Below are positions 27,334 through 37,848 of a DNA stretch of 64,000 nucleotides, piece by piece. Source of the stretch: Rhodospirillales bacterium (lineage in GTDB: Bacteria > Pseudomonadota > Alphaproteobacteria > ATCC43930 > CGMCC-115725); the NCBI GenBank assembly GCA_027315365.1, contig DAHUYF010000079.1:1-64000 (forward strand), given 5' to 3'. The notes below the pieces were generated by a model. That model was not told the DNA's origin and made no database searches. It was given only the letters and a program-made list of their open reading frames with translations. Numbering within the stretch: position 1 is the stretch's first letter; each line of letters starts with the position of its first letter. A program made the translations under genes and the position numbers.

Positions 27334-28182
27334 TCACCGTGCCGGCTCGAGCGCCGTCATGCGGACCGTGACGAAGCCCCAGGAGCTGCCGAAATCGATG
27401 CGCAGCGGCAGCGCCGGCGCTCCCGGCGCGGGGGCGGCGAACCAGACGCGGCCCGCCGTGGTATGGGGCGAGTAGTCCTGGTCCCAGGAAAAGCCGGCGA
27501 TTTTCACCGCCGCCGCGGCGCAGCGCCGGACATCGCCAGGGGTATGGCCGGGCCACCGCTCCGCCGGCTCGACGCCGTCGTCGCTGAGCAGGATGTCATA
27601 GCGCCGGCGACCGTCATAGACGGCGAAGCGGCCCTCGCATCGGCCCCGCCGCGCCACGCTCCGGCCGATCGCCAGGAGCGTGGTGAGGGGATCGAGGGTA
27701 TCGACCGTCTGCTGGCGGGTGGGCTTGGGCCGGCCCGGATCCTCGGCCGGAACCAGTGCGGTCGTTACCGTGCCGTCGCCGGGATAGTCCAGGCGGGCCG
27801 AGCGCTGCTTGCCGCGCGCGCGCAGGCTCTGCTCATGGAACAGCGGATGCAGGTCGGCGGTGGCGATCGTGCCTTGGCTGAGCGTGCGCAGGTCGAGACG
27901 ATAGAAAAGCCGCAGCAACCCCTCCGTCCTCACCTGCCCGCCGAGCGCGTAAGCGCTGGCACCCTCGTCGAGGCGAAAGTCGAAGGCGACGACCGGAAGG
28001 CCCACGACATAGGCCTCATAGCGCACCGTCAGCGGCGCCGGGCCGCCCGCCAGCGCCGCCCGTTGCTGGGCGGCGGGAACGGGGCCGCCCGCGAGCAGCG
28101 CCAGCATCGCGACCGCCGCAGCAAGCCGCGCCGATTGCCACAGCCGGCGTTCCGTCGAGACCATCGCTCCAGCCTGCGTCAT
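27334..28182 (-). CDS. DUF3108 domain protein, exported
   Basis: A 282-residue protein with an N-terminal signal sequence (hydrophobic stretch about 17-34, Ala-rich cleavage region) and a beta-rich DUF3108 domain starting near LTVRYEAYVVGLPV. Members are periplasmic proteins of unknown function. The start is uncertain: ATG at 28182 or ATG at 28164, six codons later. It is convergent with gph, 29 bases apart, with no terminator visible between them. Confidence 0.75.
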   Translation of the reverse strand: MTQAGAMVSTERRLWQSARLAAAVAMLALLAGGPVPAAQQRAALAGGPAPLTVRYEAYVVGLPVVAFDFRLDEGASAYALGGQVRTEGLLRLFYRLDLRTLSQGTIATADLHPLFHEQSLRARGKQRSARLDYPGDGTVTTALVPAEDPGRPKPTRQQTVDTLDPLTTLLAIGRSVARRGRCEGRFAVYDGRRRYDILLSDDGVEPAERWPGHTPGDVRRCAAAAVKIAGFSWDQDYSPHTTAGRVWFAAPAPGAPALPLRIDFGSSWGFVTVRMTALEPAR

Positions 28183-28227
28183 CGGCGGGCGGTGATCAAC
28201 GGCGACATCGGCGCGCCCGCCGTTTGC

Positions 28228-28256
28228 TTGACACCGCCTCGCCCCATCCCCTAAAT
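28228..28256 (+). promoter_or_regulatory. Promoter of tRNA-Val
   Basis: TTGACA at 28228-28233 is a perfect -35 box. After 17 bases comes CTAAAT (28251-28256) as a partial -10 box, 13 bases before the mature tRNA 5' end. Confidence 0.65.
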
Positions 28257-28269
28257 GCTGGCCGGCTTC

Positions 28270-28344
28270 GGGCGCTTAGCTCAGCGGGAGAGCACACCCT
28301 TCACACGGGTGGGGTCGTAGGTTCAATCCCTACAGCGCCCACCA
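28270..28344 (+). tRNA. tRNA-Val (anticodon CAC)
   Basis: A complete cloverleaf of 75 bases. The acceptor stem GGGCGCT (28270-28276) pairs with AGCGCCC (28334-28340), the D stem is GCTC/GAGC, and the anticodon stem CACCC/GGGTG holds loop TTCACAC with anticodon CAC at 28302-28304. The T loop contains GTTCAATCC. Discriminator A and CCA (28342-28344) are encoded. It reads GUG codons. Confidence 0.97.
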
Positions 28345-28370
28345 TAGCCCCTCGCCTCCCCCTCCTTTCC

Positions 28371-28391
28371 TCGTTGCATTAACGATTTTTT
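28371..28391 (+). terminator. Weak terminator after tRNA-Val
   Basis: TCGTT-GCATT-AACGA forms a 5-bp stem directly followed by six T. The stem is short, so strength is doubtful. Confidence 0.4.
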
Positions 28392-28414
28392 GCCGCTGCC
28401 GGGCGGGTATCGGC

Positions 28415-28445
28415 CTTGAAACCCGGAAACGCCCCGCCTATTTTG
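28415..28445 (+). promoter_or_regulatory. RpoH (sigma-32) promoter of groESL
   Basis: CTTG (28415-28418, within CTTGAAA) is followed after 18 bases by CCTATTTTG (28437-28445). This fits the alphaproteobacterial RpoH pattern CTTG-N17/18-CYTAT-T--G. Its -10 box directly abuts the CIRCE element. Confidence 0.75.
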
Positions 28446-28472
28446 CTGGCACTCATGCTCGGAGAGTGCTAA
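28446..28472. promoter_or_regulatory. CIRCE element (HrcA operator) of groESL
   Basis: CTGGCACTC, nine bases, then GAGTGCTAA. The right arm is a perfect match to the TTAGCACTC-N9-GAGTGCTAA consensus; the left arm differs at two outer positions. It indicates repression of groESL by HrcA. Confidence 0.85.
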
Positions 28473-28522
28473 CAGTCCGGCATAAACTCATAGTCTCGGC
28501 AACATTTCGGAGGAGGATTTCC

Positions 28523-28840
28523 ATGCAATTCCGTCCCTTGCACGACCGTGTGGTCGTCCGCCGCATCGAGTCGGAGGAGAAGACCTCCGGCGGCATCATC
28601 ATTCCCGACACCGCCAAAGAGAAGCCGCAGGAAGGCGAAGTCATGTCCGTCGGCCCTGGCGCGCGGGGTGAGGACGGCAAGCTGCATCCGCTCGACGTCA
28701 AGGCGGGCGACCGCGTGTTGTTCGGCAAATGGTCGGGCACCGAGGTCAAGCTCGACGGCGAAGAGCTCATCATCATGAAGGAAAGCGACATCATGGGCGT
28801 GATCGAGGGCAAGCCCAAGAGCGCCAAGAAGGTCGCCTGA
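28523..28840 (+). CDS. groES: Co-chaperonin GroES
   Basis: A 105-residue protein with the GroES beta barrel: [14 protein letters not shown] at the N-terminus, mobile loop around [15 protein letters not shown], and [17 protein letters not shown]. It caps the GroEL cage. GGAGGAGG upstream fixes the ATG at 28523; the longer frame is spurious. groEL follows 46 bases downstream and the pair is under RpoH and CIRCE control. Confidence 0.98.
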   Translation: MQFRPLHDRVVVRRIESEEKTSGGIIIPDTAKEKPQEGEVMSVGPGARGEDGKLHPLDVKAGDRVLFGKWSGTEVKLDGEELIIMKESDIMGVIEGKPKSAKKVA

Positions 28841-28880
28841 ACCCTTCGGACCCCATTCCAGAGACAGAGAAAGAGAGTGA

Positions 28881-30524
<1,644 letters not shown>

Positions 30525-30551
30525 GCGCGACGTCCATCGCGAGAACGGCGA

Positions 30552-30579
30552 GGGCCGGGGAACTTCCCCGGCCCTTTTT
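30552..30579 (+). terminator. Intrinsic terminator of groESL
   Basis: GGGCCGGGG (30552-30560), loop AACTT, CCCCGGCCC (30566-30574), followed by TTTTT. It lies 27 bases after the groEL stop codon. Confidence 0.9.
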
Positions 30580-30591
30580 CTTCGCCGGGGC

Positions 30592-32049
30592 TCAGAAAAA
30601 ATCCGGATAGAGCGATGTCAGCTTCGCCTCGAGCACATCGACGGGCGCGAGCGCGTCGTCGGCAGAACGGCCGGGCAAGGAGCGGCCGAGATCGTAGCAG
30701 ACCCAGGCAAGGTCGGTGCGCGAGATCCGGAGGAAATGATCGCCGAGTTCCTTATATACGCCGGCGAGATAGGGATTACCGGCGAGAGCGCGCGCGAAGG
30801 CGGCCATGGCCTCCCGGCGATGGCCGGCGGCGCTGAGGCGATCGGCGAGAAAGGCGTCGACGACGTAGCCGTCCGCCACGTCGTCGTGCTTCAGATCCTG
30901 CCATACCGTCACCGCCGCAGCGGCGTCCTTGGGCTCGGTGGTCTGCGCCTTGTAGAAGAGCATGGCGCGCGGATCGGCGGCCAGCGCACGACGAATATCG
31001 TCCGTCCGCGGGCAACCGGCGGCCCAGCCCAGCCCGGATGCGCAATCGCCCGCGGCGGTTCCGTATTGCAGCGCCGCTTCCGACAGCAACAGCATCGCGG
31101 CAAAGCCATGTCCCTGCCCCAGCGCCTGGTCGGCGGCGCGTCGGTAATCCGCGAGCGAGCGCGGGGCGGCGGCACGCCGGCCCGACACCGCTTCGAGCAT
31201 GGTCGGCAGGAGGCCGCCCAGGCTCAACCCCTCCGCGTCCGCCGCCTGACCGGCCAGCGGACGCGGCTCGAAGCCCGCGGGCAGCGGGTAGTCGCCCTCG
31301 AGCCGCTCGACCGACCGCAGCACGAGACCGACGGGGCGGCGCTCGCCATGGGCAAGACCGACCAGGACGAGACGCTGCGGCAGCCTGCCGTCGAGCGTGA
31401 TCGCGGCGAGAATATCGGGATGGATCGGCAGGCGCAGGCGGAGAAAGCGGGCAACGCTCCTTTGCAGCGCCGCCGGCACCATTTGCGTCGACGGCGCGAA
31501 CAGCGCCACCTCCTCGCCGGCGAAGCGAAAACGCAGCGCGCCGTCGGCAAGCGTCTCGTGCGAGATCGCCAACGGCGTCGCGCTGGCCGCAAGGCCGGCA
31601 TCGCTCTCTATCCAGAACCGCTGCAAAAAAAGCGGCAGCTCCTCTCCGCGGCTGGCTTCCGCGAAGAGATCGGCCAGCTCCAGCCGGTTGGTCAGCTCGA
31701 AGCGGCGGAACGCCACGTCGCCATAGAGCGAAAGGTTCGCGAAGGCCTGCGCCGCACGGTCGAGGTTCAGCCGGCGTCGCAGGCGGAAGTCATAGAGCGT
31801 CTCGCGTCCGCCCTCGACGACATCGGCATAGTCGGTGCCGAGCAGCGCCGTGAGCGGCACCGGCGCCGCATTACCGCGATGGAGATCGAAGACGAGGCGA
31901 AGCTGCGTCCGCGGCGCCACCTGCCGGGCGGCACGCAGCGCCGCCGCGTCGAGCTGCGGCCCGGCAATCTCGGCGGTGGATCCGGCGGCCGGCGTCAGCA
32001 ACAACGCGAGTGTCAGCGCCAGGGCGCCGAGCCGGCGGCAGGTCCGCAC
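30592..32049 (-). CDS. Exported protein of unknown function in the tyrosine operon
   Basis: A 485-residue protein with a Sec signal (RRLGALALTLALLL..., cleavage near Ala-Gly-Ser-Thr-Ala) and no later membrane helix. The middle is beta-rich, and the last 150 residues look like helical TPR-type repeats (SLADYRRAADQALGQG..., AGHRREAMAAFARALAG...). I do not recognise a family. The start is a GTG at 32049, only seven bases after the maiA stop codon, so it belongs to the hpd-fahA-maiA transcript. The frame is open further upstream, but there it merely overlaps maiA. It converges on groEL. Confidence 0.65.
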   Translation of the reverse strand: MRTCRRLGALALTLALLLTPAAGSTAEIAGPQLDAAALRAARQVAPRTQLRLVFDLHRGNAAPVPLTALLGTDYADVVEGGRETLYDFRLRRRLNLDRAAQAFANLSLYGDVAFRRFELTNRLELADLFAEASRGEELPLFLQRFWIESDAGLAASATPLAISHETLADGALRFRFAGEEVALFAPSTQMVPAALQRSVARFLRLRLPIHPDILAAITLDGRLPQRLVLVGLAHGERRPVGLVLRSVERLEGDYPLPAGFEPRPLAGQAADAEGLSLGGLLPTMLEAVSGRRAAAPRSLADYRRAADQALGQGHGFAAMLLLSEAALQYGTAAGDCASGLGWAAGCPRTDDIRRALAADPRAMLFYKAQTTEPKDAAAAVTVWQDLKHDDVADGYVVDAFLADRLSAAGHRREAMAAFARALAGNPYLAGVYKELGDHFLRISRTDLAWVCYDLGRSLPGRSADDALAPVDVLEAKLTSLYPDFF

Positions 32050-32056
32050 GGCTATG

Positions 32057-32701
32057 CTATTCCGCGTCAGGCTGGAGTTCCGGCCGCGCGCGCTCGAAGG
32101 CCTCGAGCGCCATGCAATTGTCGAAGACGCGGCGGATGGCGGGATAAGGCGCCATGTCGAAGCTGGGGTAGCGCCGGGCGTTGAACACTTGCGGCACGAG
32201 GCAAATATCGGCGAGCCCCGGGGCATCGCCGTGGCAGAACTTTCCCGTCCGCCCGTCCTTCGCCAGCAGTTGCTCGATGCCATCGAAGCCGAGCTCGATC
32301 CAGTGATTGAACCAGGCTTCGACCGCCGCTTCGTCGTGGCCGAGCGGCCTTACCAGGTAACGCAGCACGCGCAGATTGTCGATGGGATGGATGTCGCAAG
32401 CAATCGCCTGCGCCAACGCACGCACGCGCGCACGACCAGCGGGATCGGTCGGCAGCAACGGCGGTGCCGGATGCGTCTCGTCGAGATATTCGACGATGGC
32501 GAGCGACTGGATGAAGATCTCGCCGGTGTCGGTCTCGAGCACCGGCACCAGCCCTTGCGGCTGCAGCGCCAGGTAGTCGGCCTTGCGCTGCTCGTTCTTG
32601 CGCAGATGCACCGACAGCTGCTCGCAGGCGAGCCCCTTGAGATTGAGCGCGATACGTACGCGGAAGGCGGCGGAGGAGCGGAAATAGCCGTAGAGCTTCA
32701 T
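32057..32701 (-). CDS. maiA: Maleylacetoacetate isomerase
   Basis: A zeta-class glutathione transferase of 214 residues. The active-site serines S9-S10 lie in YFRSSAAFRVRIALNLKG, the zeta-class signature. It isomerises 4-maleylacetoacetate to fumarylacetoacetate with glutathione. It follows fahA after 82 bases and precedes the unknown exported protein. The pathway context (hpd, fahA) supports the assignment over a general GST. Confidence 0.95.
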   Translation of the reverse strand: MKLYGYFRSSAAFRVRIALNLKGLACEQLSVHLRKNEQRKADYLALQPQGLVPVLETDTGEIFIQSLAIVEYLDETHPAPPLLPTDPAGRARVRALAQAIACDIHPIDNLRVLRYLVRPLGHDEAAVEAWFNHWIELGFDGIEQLLAKDGRTGKFCHGDAPGLADICLVPQVFNARRYPSFDMAPYPAIRRVFDNCMALEAFERARPELQPDAE

Positions 32702-32783
32702 CGGACGGCACCCTGAGGCTGGCGAGGCGCCCAGTGTCGCCGCGGCGTGCGCGGCGTCAAGCGGTGCGTGGCCGCAGCACGCG

Positions 32784-33776
32784 TCAGCCGGCGTGGCGCT
32801 GCACCACCTGCTGGTCGATCGCGCCGAAGATGGAGCGGAGCTGCGCGTCGAACATCTCGATACGCACCCGGTCGCCGAAGCGCAAAAACGGCGTCCCGGG
32901 CGCGCCTTCCTCGATCGTCTCGATCATGCGGCGCTCGGCGATGCAGCACGAGCCGACCTTCTCCGGGTTGCGGTTCGACACCGTGCCGGAGCCGATGATG
33001 CTGCCGGCCTCGAGATCGCGGGTCTTAGCGGCATGCGCGATCAGTGCCGGAAAATCGAAGTTCATGTCGATGCCGGCGTTAGGTCGGCCGAATTCCTGGC
33101 CGTTGACGTGGCAGACAAGCGGCAGACGCACGGTGCGCCCGTTCCAGGCATCGCCGAGCTCGTCCGGCGTGACCGCCACCGGCGAGAACGCCGTCGCCGG
33201 CTTGCTCTGGAAAAAGCCGAAGCCCTTGGCAAGCTCGCCCGGAATGAGGTTGCGCAGGCTCACGTCATTGACCAGCAGGACGAGCTTGATGTGCTTGGCC
33301 GCCGCGTCCGGCGTCACGCCCATCGGCACGTCGTCGGTGATGACCGCCACTTCGCCTTCGAAGTCGATGCCCCAAGCCTCGTCGGCCGCAAGAATGTCGT
33401 CCTCGGGGCCGATGAAGCTGTCGGAGCCACCTTGATACATCAGGGGATCGTTGTAGAGGCTTTGCGGCATCTCCGCCTTGCGCGCCTTGCGCACGAGCTC
33501 GGCGTGGTGGAGATAGGCCGAGCCGTCGGCCCATTGATAGGCGCGCGGCAGGGGCGAGGCCGCGGCCGCGGCGTGGAACGGGACGGCGCGGCCGAGCTGG
33601 CGAAAGTTGAGCAGGCGATAGATCTCGCGCAGCTCCGCCTCGCACGCCGCCCAGCGGTCGAGCGCCGCCTGCAGCGTGCCGGCCGCCTGCGGCGCCGGGG
33701 CGCAGATCGCAAGATCGCGGCTCACCACCACCAGCGTGCCGTCGCGGCCGCCCTCCTTCAGGCTCGCGAGCTTCAT
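32784..33776 (-). CDS. fahA: Fumarylacetoacetase
   Basis: A 330-residue FAH-fold hydrolase with the metal-binding segments DFEGEVAVI and SIIGSGTVSNRNPEKVGSC. It splits fumarylacetoacetate into fumarate and acetoacetate, the end of tyrosine breakdown. It is the short bacterial form, shorter than the roughly 420-residue eukaryotic type. Its ATG overlaps the hpd stop codon by four bases (ATGA), showing translational coupling. Confidence 0.93.
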   Translation of the reverse strand: MKLASLKEGGRDGTLVVVSRDLAICAPAPQAAGTLQAALDRWAACEAELREIYRLLNFRQLGRAVPFHAAAAASPLPRAYQWADGSAYLHHAELVRKARKAEMPQSLYNDPLMYQGGSDSFIGPEDDILAADEAWGIDFEGEVAVITDDVPMGVTPDAAAKHIKLVLLVNDVSLRNLIPGELAKGFGFFQSKPATAFSPVAVTPDELGDAWNGRTVRLPLVCHVNGQEFGRPNAGIDMNFDFPALIAHAAKTRDLEAGSIIGSGTVSNRNPEKVGSCCIAERRMIETIEEGAPGTPFLRFGDRVRIEMFDAQLRSIFGAIDQQVVQRHAG

Positions 33777-34903
33777 GACGTCGCCCTTTCCGGTTTCGCG
33801 GCGCCGGGATCAAGCACGCCGCGCCGGATCTGATCAAGTTCGATCGATTCGAAGAGCGCGCGGAAATTGCCTTCGCCGAAGCCTTCATTGCCCTTGCGCT
33901 CGATGATTTCGAAGAAGATCGGACCGATCATGGTGTCGGTGAAGATCTGCAGCAGCAGCCCGCCGCCGGCAGCGGGCGCGCCGTCGATCAGAATGCGATT
34001 GCGCTCGAGCCGCGCCAAATCCTCGCCGTGCGCCGGCAGACGCGCCGCCAACTGCTCGTAATAGGTATCGGGTACGTCCTGGAAGCGGACACCCGCCGCG
34101 CGCAAGCCCTCGACCGTGCGATAGATATCGCGCGCCGCCAGCGCGATATGCTGAATGCCCTCGCCGCGGTAGGCCGCGAGATACTCCTCGATCTGCGACT
34201 TGTCGTCGGCGCTCTCGTTGATCGGAATGCGGATCTTGCCGCAGGGGCTGGTCATCGCCTTGGAGCGCAGGCCGGTGAGCTTGCCCTCGATATCGAAATA
34301 GCGGATCTCGCGGAAGTTAAAGAGCCGCTCGTAATAGCGCGCCCATTCCGTCATGCGGCCCTGGTGGACATTGTGGGTAAGGTGATCGATGCCGATCAGC
34401 CCCGCACCCTGCGGGGGCACCTCGCCGCCCGTCATCGGCACGAAATCGACATCATAGATGGTATGGTCGCCGTAGCGGTCGACGAGATAGAGCAGGCTGC
34501 CGCCGATGCCCTCGATGGCGGGGATATTGAGCTCCATCGGCCCGACTTTGCCCGCCACCGGCCGTGCGCCGAGCGAGAGGGCGCGCTGATAGGCCTTCGC
34601 CGCGTCGCGCACGCGGAAGGCGATGGCGCAGACCGAGGGACCGTGCAGGCGCGCGAAGGCCTGGGCGAAGCTCTCGGGCTCGGCATTGACGATGAAGTTC
34701 ACGCCGCCCTGCCGGTAGAGCGTCACGTCCTTGGAACGATGGCGGGCCACCGCCGCGAAGCCCAGCCGCTCGAACAGGCGGCGCAGGGCCGCCGCATCGG
34801 GAGCGGCGTACTCGACGAACTCGAAGCCGTCGGTGCCCATGGGATTGTCCCAGAGGCTCGCGGTCGGGCCGGGCGGCGCGGCGGCTTGCTCGCTAGCGCT
34901 CAT
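33773..34903 (-). CDS. hpd: 4-hydroxyphenylpyruvate dioxygenase
   Basis: The 376-residue protein has two VOC domains. The three iron ligands are H174 (GIDHLTHNV), H252 (QHIAL) and E332 (FFEIIERKG), spaced as in known HPPD enzymes. It converts 4-hydroxyphenylpyruvate to homogentisate. It is the first gene of the operon and is divergent from a MarR-type regulator, with 59 bases between. Confidence 0.97.
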   Translation of the reverse strand: MSASEQAAAPPGPTASLWDNPMGTDGFEFVEYAAPDAAALRRLFERLGFAAVARHRSKDVTLYRQGGVNFIVNAEPESFAQAFARLHGPSVCAIAFRVRDAAKAYQRALSLGARPVAGKVGPMELNIPAIEGIGGSLLYLVDRYGDHTIYDVDFVPMTGGEVPPQGAGLIGIDHLTHNVHQGRMTEWARYYERLFNFREIRYFDIEGKLTGLRSKAMTSPCGKIRIPINESADDKSQIEEYLAAYRGEGIQHIALAARDIYRTVEGLRAAGVRFQDVPDTYYEQLAARLPAHGEDLARLERNRILIDGAPAAGGGLLLQIFTDTMIGPIFFEIIERKGNEGFGEGNFRALFESIELDQIRRGVLDPGAAKPERATS

Positions 34904-34931
34904 GATTCCTCCGCGGCGAAGCAGGGAATGC

Positions 34932-34949
34932 TTGACGGCAACTGTTCAA
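34932..34949. promoter_or_regulatory. Candidate operator between hpd and the MarR gene
   Basis: TTGAC (34932-34936) and GTTCAA (34944-34949) form an imperfect inverted repeat in the 59-base divergent spacer. MarR proteins bind such palindromes between their own gene and the target operon. The match is short, so this is tentative. Confidence 0.35.
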
Positions 34950-34962
34950 AAGGAGAATTTGG

Positions 34963-35481
34963 TTGATAATGAAACGAATTGCAACCGGCCCGTTGCCGCC
35001 GGACGGCGGGAAGCTCTCGCTCAATCTCGAGCATTTCATGCCGTTCCGTCTCTCCGTGCTCGCCAACCGGGTGACGCGCGCCGTCGCCCGCGTCTATGCC
35101 CGGCGCTTCCAGCTCTCGGCGCCGGAATGGCGTACCATGGCGGTGCTCGGCCGATATGGCGCCATGACCGCGAACAGTGTGGTCGAGCGCACGGCAATGG
35201 ACAAGGTGCGCGTGAGCCGGGCGGTGGCGCGCCTGCTCGCCCATGGGCGCGTCACCCGGCGCACCGATCCCGACGATCGCCGCCGCGCGATCCTCGACCT
35301 GACGCCCGAGGGAAGCGCCGTCTATGCCGCGGTGGCGCCGATGGTGATGGCCGTCGAGAGCGAGCTGCTCGCCGAGCTCGACGCCGAGGAGCGCCTGCTG
35401 CTCGACCAGCTCCTGCACAAGCTCGAACGGCGCACCGCGGCGGATCTCGATGGCGGCGACGAGGAAGCGGAGCTCGGCTGA
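34963..35481 (+). CDS. MarR family transcriptional regulator
   Basis: A 172-residue protein with a winged helix (about 65-125): APEWRTMAVLGRYG, the recognition helix MDKVRVSRAVARL, and the wing RTDPDDRRRAIL. TTG at 34963 has AGGAG seven bases upstream; the ATG two codons later (34969) is 13 bases from it, so the TTG is preferred. It is divergent from hpd, which suggests it controls tyrosine/homogentisate breakdown. The ligand is not known; a pathway intermediate would be the obvious guess. Confidence 0.88.
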   Translation: MIMKRIATGPLPPDGGKLSLNLEHFMPFRLSVLANRVTRAVARVYARRFQLSAPEWRTMAVLGRYGAMTANSVVERTAMDKVRVSRAVARLLAHGRVTRRTDPDDRRRAILDLTPEGSAVYAAVAPMVMAVESELLAELDAEERLLLDQLLHKLERRTAADLDGGDEEAELG

Positions 35482-35541
35482 TTTGCCGCCCTACCCTTCC
35501 GTGCTATAAGGCGGGCGCAAGCCAAGAGCGGGAGCCAGCGC

Positions 35542-35988
35542 GTGGCCGGAGCGACGATCCTGGTCCTCAACGGGCCCAATCTCAACCTGCTGGGCGTGCG
35601 CGAGCCGGCCACCTACGGTCACGACACGCTGGCCGATATCGAGGAGGCCTGCCTCGAGCGCGCCGCCGAGCTCGACCTCGGCGTCGATTTCCGCCAGTCG
35701 AACCATGAAGGTCAGCTGGTCGATTGGATCCAGGAGGCGCGCGAGAACGCCGACGGCATCATCCTAAACGCCGGCGCCCTGACCCACACTTCGATCGCCA
35801 TTCTCGACGCGCTCAAGGCGTCGGAGCTGCCGGCGATCGAAGTGCATCTCTCCAATATCTTTCGTCGCGAGAGCTTCCGCCGCCATTCCTATGTCAGCGA
35901 AGCGGCGCAAGGGGTCATCTGCGGCTTCGGGGCGCAGGGCTATCTGCTGGCGCTGGACGCGATGGCGCAGCTCATCAAGCGCGACTGA
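35542..35988 (+). CDS. aroQ: 3-dehydroquinate dehydratase, type II
   Basis: A 148-residue protein of the small dodecameric type with [12 protein letters not shown], the catalytic tyrosine in [16 protein letters not shown] and the [11 protein letters not shown] segment. It dehydrates 3-dehydroquinate in the shikimate pathway. The start is GTG at 35542 with GGAG seven bases before it. It heads the aroQ-accB-accC-aat group common in alphaproteobacteria; accB starts 16 bases on. Confidence 0.97.
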   Translation: MAGATILVLNGPNLNLLGVREPATYGHDTLADIEEACLERAAELDLGVDFRQSNHEGQLVDWIQEARENADGIILNAGALTHTSIAILDALKASELPAIEVHLSNIFRRESFRRHSYVSEAAQGVICGFGAQGYLLALDAMAQLIKRD

Positions 35989-36004
35989 CGGGGTTTCGTT
36001 CAGC

Positions 36005-36442
36005 ATGGCGAATTCGAAGGATTTGACGGTGGACGGCGAACTCGTCCGCGCGCTGGCGTCGCTGCTGGCGGAGACCGGCCTCACCGAGATCGAGTATGCG
36101 GTCGGCGAGCGGCGTATCCGGGTCGTGCGCGGCGCGCCCGCGGCCGCCGCGGTGGCGATCCCCGCGCCGCTGGCTGCTCCGGCCCCGACGGCCGCTGCTG
36201 CCGACGCACCGGGGGCGGTCAAATCACCGATGGTCGGCACCGCCTACCTCGCGCCGCAGCCCGGCGCGGCACCCTTCGTCAAGCTCGGCGACAGCGTGCG
36301 CGAAGGACAGGTCCTGCTCATCATCGAAGCAATGAAGGTGATGAACCAGATCCCGGCGCCGCGCGCCGGCAAGATCGCGCAAATCCTGATCAGCGATGGA
36401 TCGCCGGTCGAATACGGCCAGGCGCTGGTCGTGCTGGAGTAG
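36005..36442 (+). CDS. accB: Biotin carboxyl carrier protein of acetyl-CoA carboxylase
   Basis: A 145-residue protein with an N-terminal assembly region, an Ala/Pro linker (44-70) and the biotinyl domain with K111 in EAMKVMN. It carries carboxybiotin between AccC and the carboxyltransferase for malonyl-CoA synthesis. The ATG at 36005 gives the standard N-terminus. accC follows after nine bases. Confidence 0.97.
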   Translation: MANSKDLTVDGELVRALASLLAETGLTEIEYAVGERRIRVVRGAPAAAAVAIPAPLAAPAPTAAAADAPGAVKSPMVGTAYLAPQPGAAPFVKLGDSVREGQVLLIIEAMKVMNQIPAPRAGKIAQILISDGSPVEYGQALVVLE

Positions 36443-36451
36443 CCGCCGGGC

Positions 36452-37792
36452 ATGTTCGAAAAGGTGCTCATCGCCAACCGCGGCGAGATCGCGCTGCGCA
36501 TTCATCGCGCCTGCCGCGAGATGGGCATCCGCACGGTGGCCGTGCATTCCACCGCCGACGACAACGCGATGCATGTGCGGCTCGCCGACGAGAGCGTGTG
36601 CATCGGCCCGCCGCCGGCGCGGGACAGCTATCTCAACATCCCCGCCATTCTGTCCGCCGCCGCCATCACCGGCGCCGACGCGATCCATCCCGGCCTGGGG
36701 TTCCTTGCCGAGAGCGCCGATTTCGCCGCGATGGTGGAAGAGCATGGCTTCACCTTCATCGGCCCGTCAGCCGAGCACATCCGCCTGATGGGCGACAAGG
36801 TGACCGCCAAGCGCGCGGCGGTGGCGCTCGGCATTCCGGTAGTGCCCGGCTCCGCGGGCGGCGTCGCCGACGCCGCGGCCGCCGCCGAGGCGGCGGCGCA
36901 GATCGGCTATCCCGTGCTGGTGAAGGCGGCGGGCGGCGGCGGCGGCCGCGGCATGCGCGTCGCACGCAACCTCGAGGAGCTTGAGATCGCGGTGCCGCAG
37001 GCTCAGGGCGAGGCCAAGGCCTTCTTCGGAAACGGCGAGGTCTATCTCGAGCGTTATCTCGGGAAACCGCGCCATATCGAAGTGCAGATCCTAGCGGACG
37101 GCCAAGGCGGCGTGATTCATCTCGGCGAACGCGACTGCTCGCTGCAGCGCAAGCATCAAAAGATACTCGAGGAGACTCCCTCCCCGGCGCTCAATGTGGC
37201 CGAGCGCCAGCAGCTTCTCACTACCGCAACCGACGCCATGCGCAAGCTCGGCTACAAGAGCGCCGGCACCATCGAGTTCCTCTATCAGGACGGCGCCTTC
37301 TTCTTCATCGAGATGAACACGCGCCTCCAGGTCGAGCATCCCATCTCCGAAATGGTGAGCGGCATCGACATCGTGCGCGAACAGATCCGCATCGCCGACG
37401 GCGCGCCGCTGGGATACCGGCAGGAAGAAGTCAGGCTCGCCGGCCACGCCATCGAATGCCGCATCAACGCCGAGAATCCCGAGACCTTCGCCCCCTCGCC
37501 CGGCTGCGTCAGCAGCTACCACGTGCCCGGCGGCCTCGGCGTGCGCGTCGACAGCGCGCTCTATCAGGGCTATACCGTGCCGCCGCAATACGACAGCCTC
37601 GTCGCCAAGCTGGTCGTGCACGGCACCTCGCGCAACGAGTGCCTGATGCGCCTCAGGCGCGCGCTCGAGGAATACGTCATCGGCGGCATCGAGACGACGA
37701 TCCCGCTGCACCAGCGGCTCGTCGCCGCCGCCGACTTCATCAACGGCGACTATGATATCCACTGGCTCGAGCGTTTCCTGACGCGCCGTTAG
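36452..37792 (+). CDS. accC: Biotin carboxylase subunit of acetyl-CoA carboxylase
   Basis: The 446-residue ATP-grasp enzyme begins [17 protein letters not shown] and contains [12 protein letters not shown], the catalytic [11 protein letters not shown] and a full C-terminal domain. It carboxylates the biotin of AccB with bicarbonate and ATP. It is nine bases downstream of accB. accA and accD are not in the window. Confidence 0.98.
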   Translation: MFEKVLIANRGEIALRIHRACREMGIRTVAVHSTADDNAMHVRLADESVCIGPPPARDSYLNIPAILSAAAITGADAIHPGLGFLAESADFAAMVEEHGFTFIGPSAEHIRLMGDKVTAKRAAVALGIPVVPGSAGGVADAAAAAEAAAQIGYPVLVKAAGGGGGRGMRVARNLEELEIAVPQAQGEAKAFFGNGEVYLERYLGKPRHIEVQILADGQGGVIHLGERDCSLQRKHQKILEETPSPALNVAERQQLLTTATDAMRKLGYKSAGTIEFLYQDGAFFFIEMNTRLQVEHPISEMVSGIDIVREQIRIADGAPLGYRQEEVRLAGHAIECRINAENPETFAPSPGCVSSYHVPGGLGVRVDSALYQGYTVPPQYDSLVAKLVVHGTSRNECLMRLRRALEEYVIGGIETTIPLHQRLVAAADFINGDYDIHWLERFLTRR

Positions 37793-37848
37793 ACAGAACG
37801 GCTCCGGGCGGGTGGAATTCGCGCGCGCCGTGCTGCATCATCCCGGTG

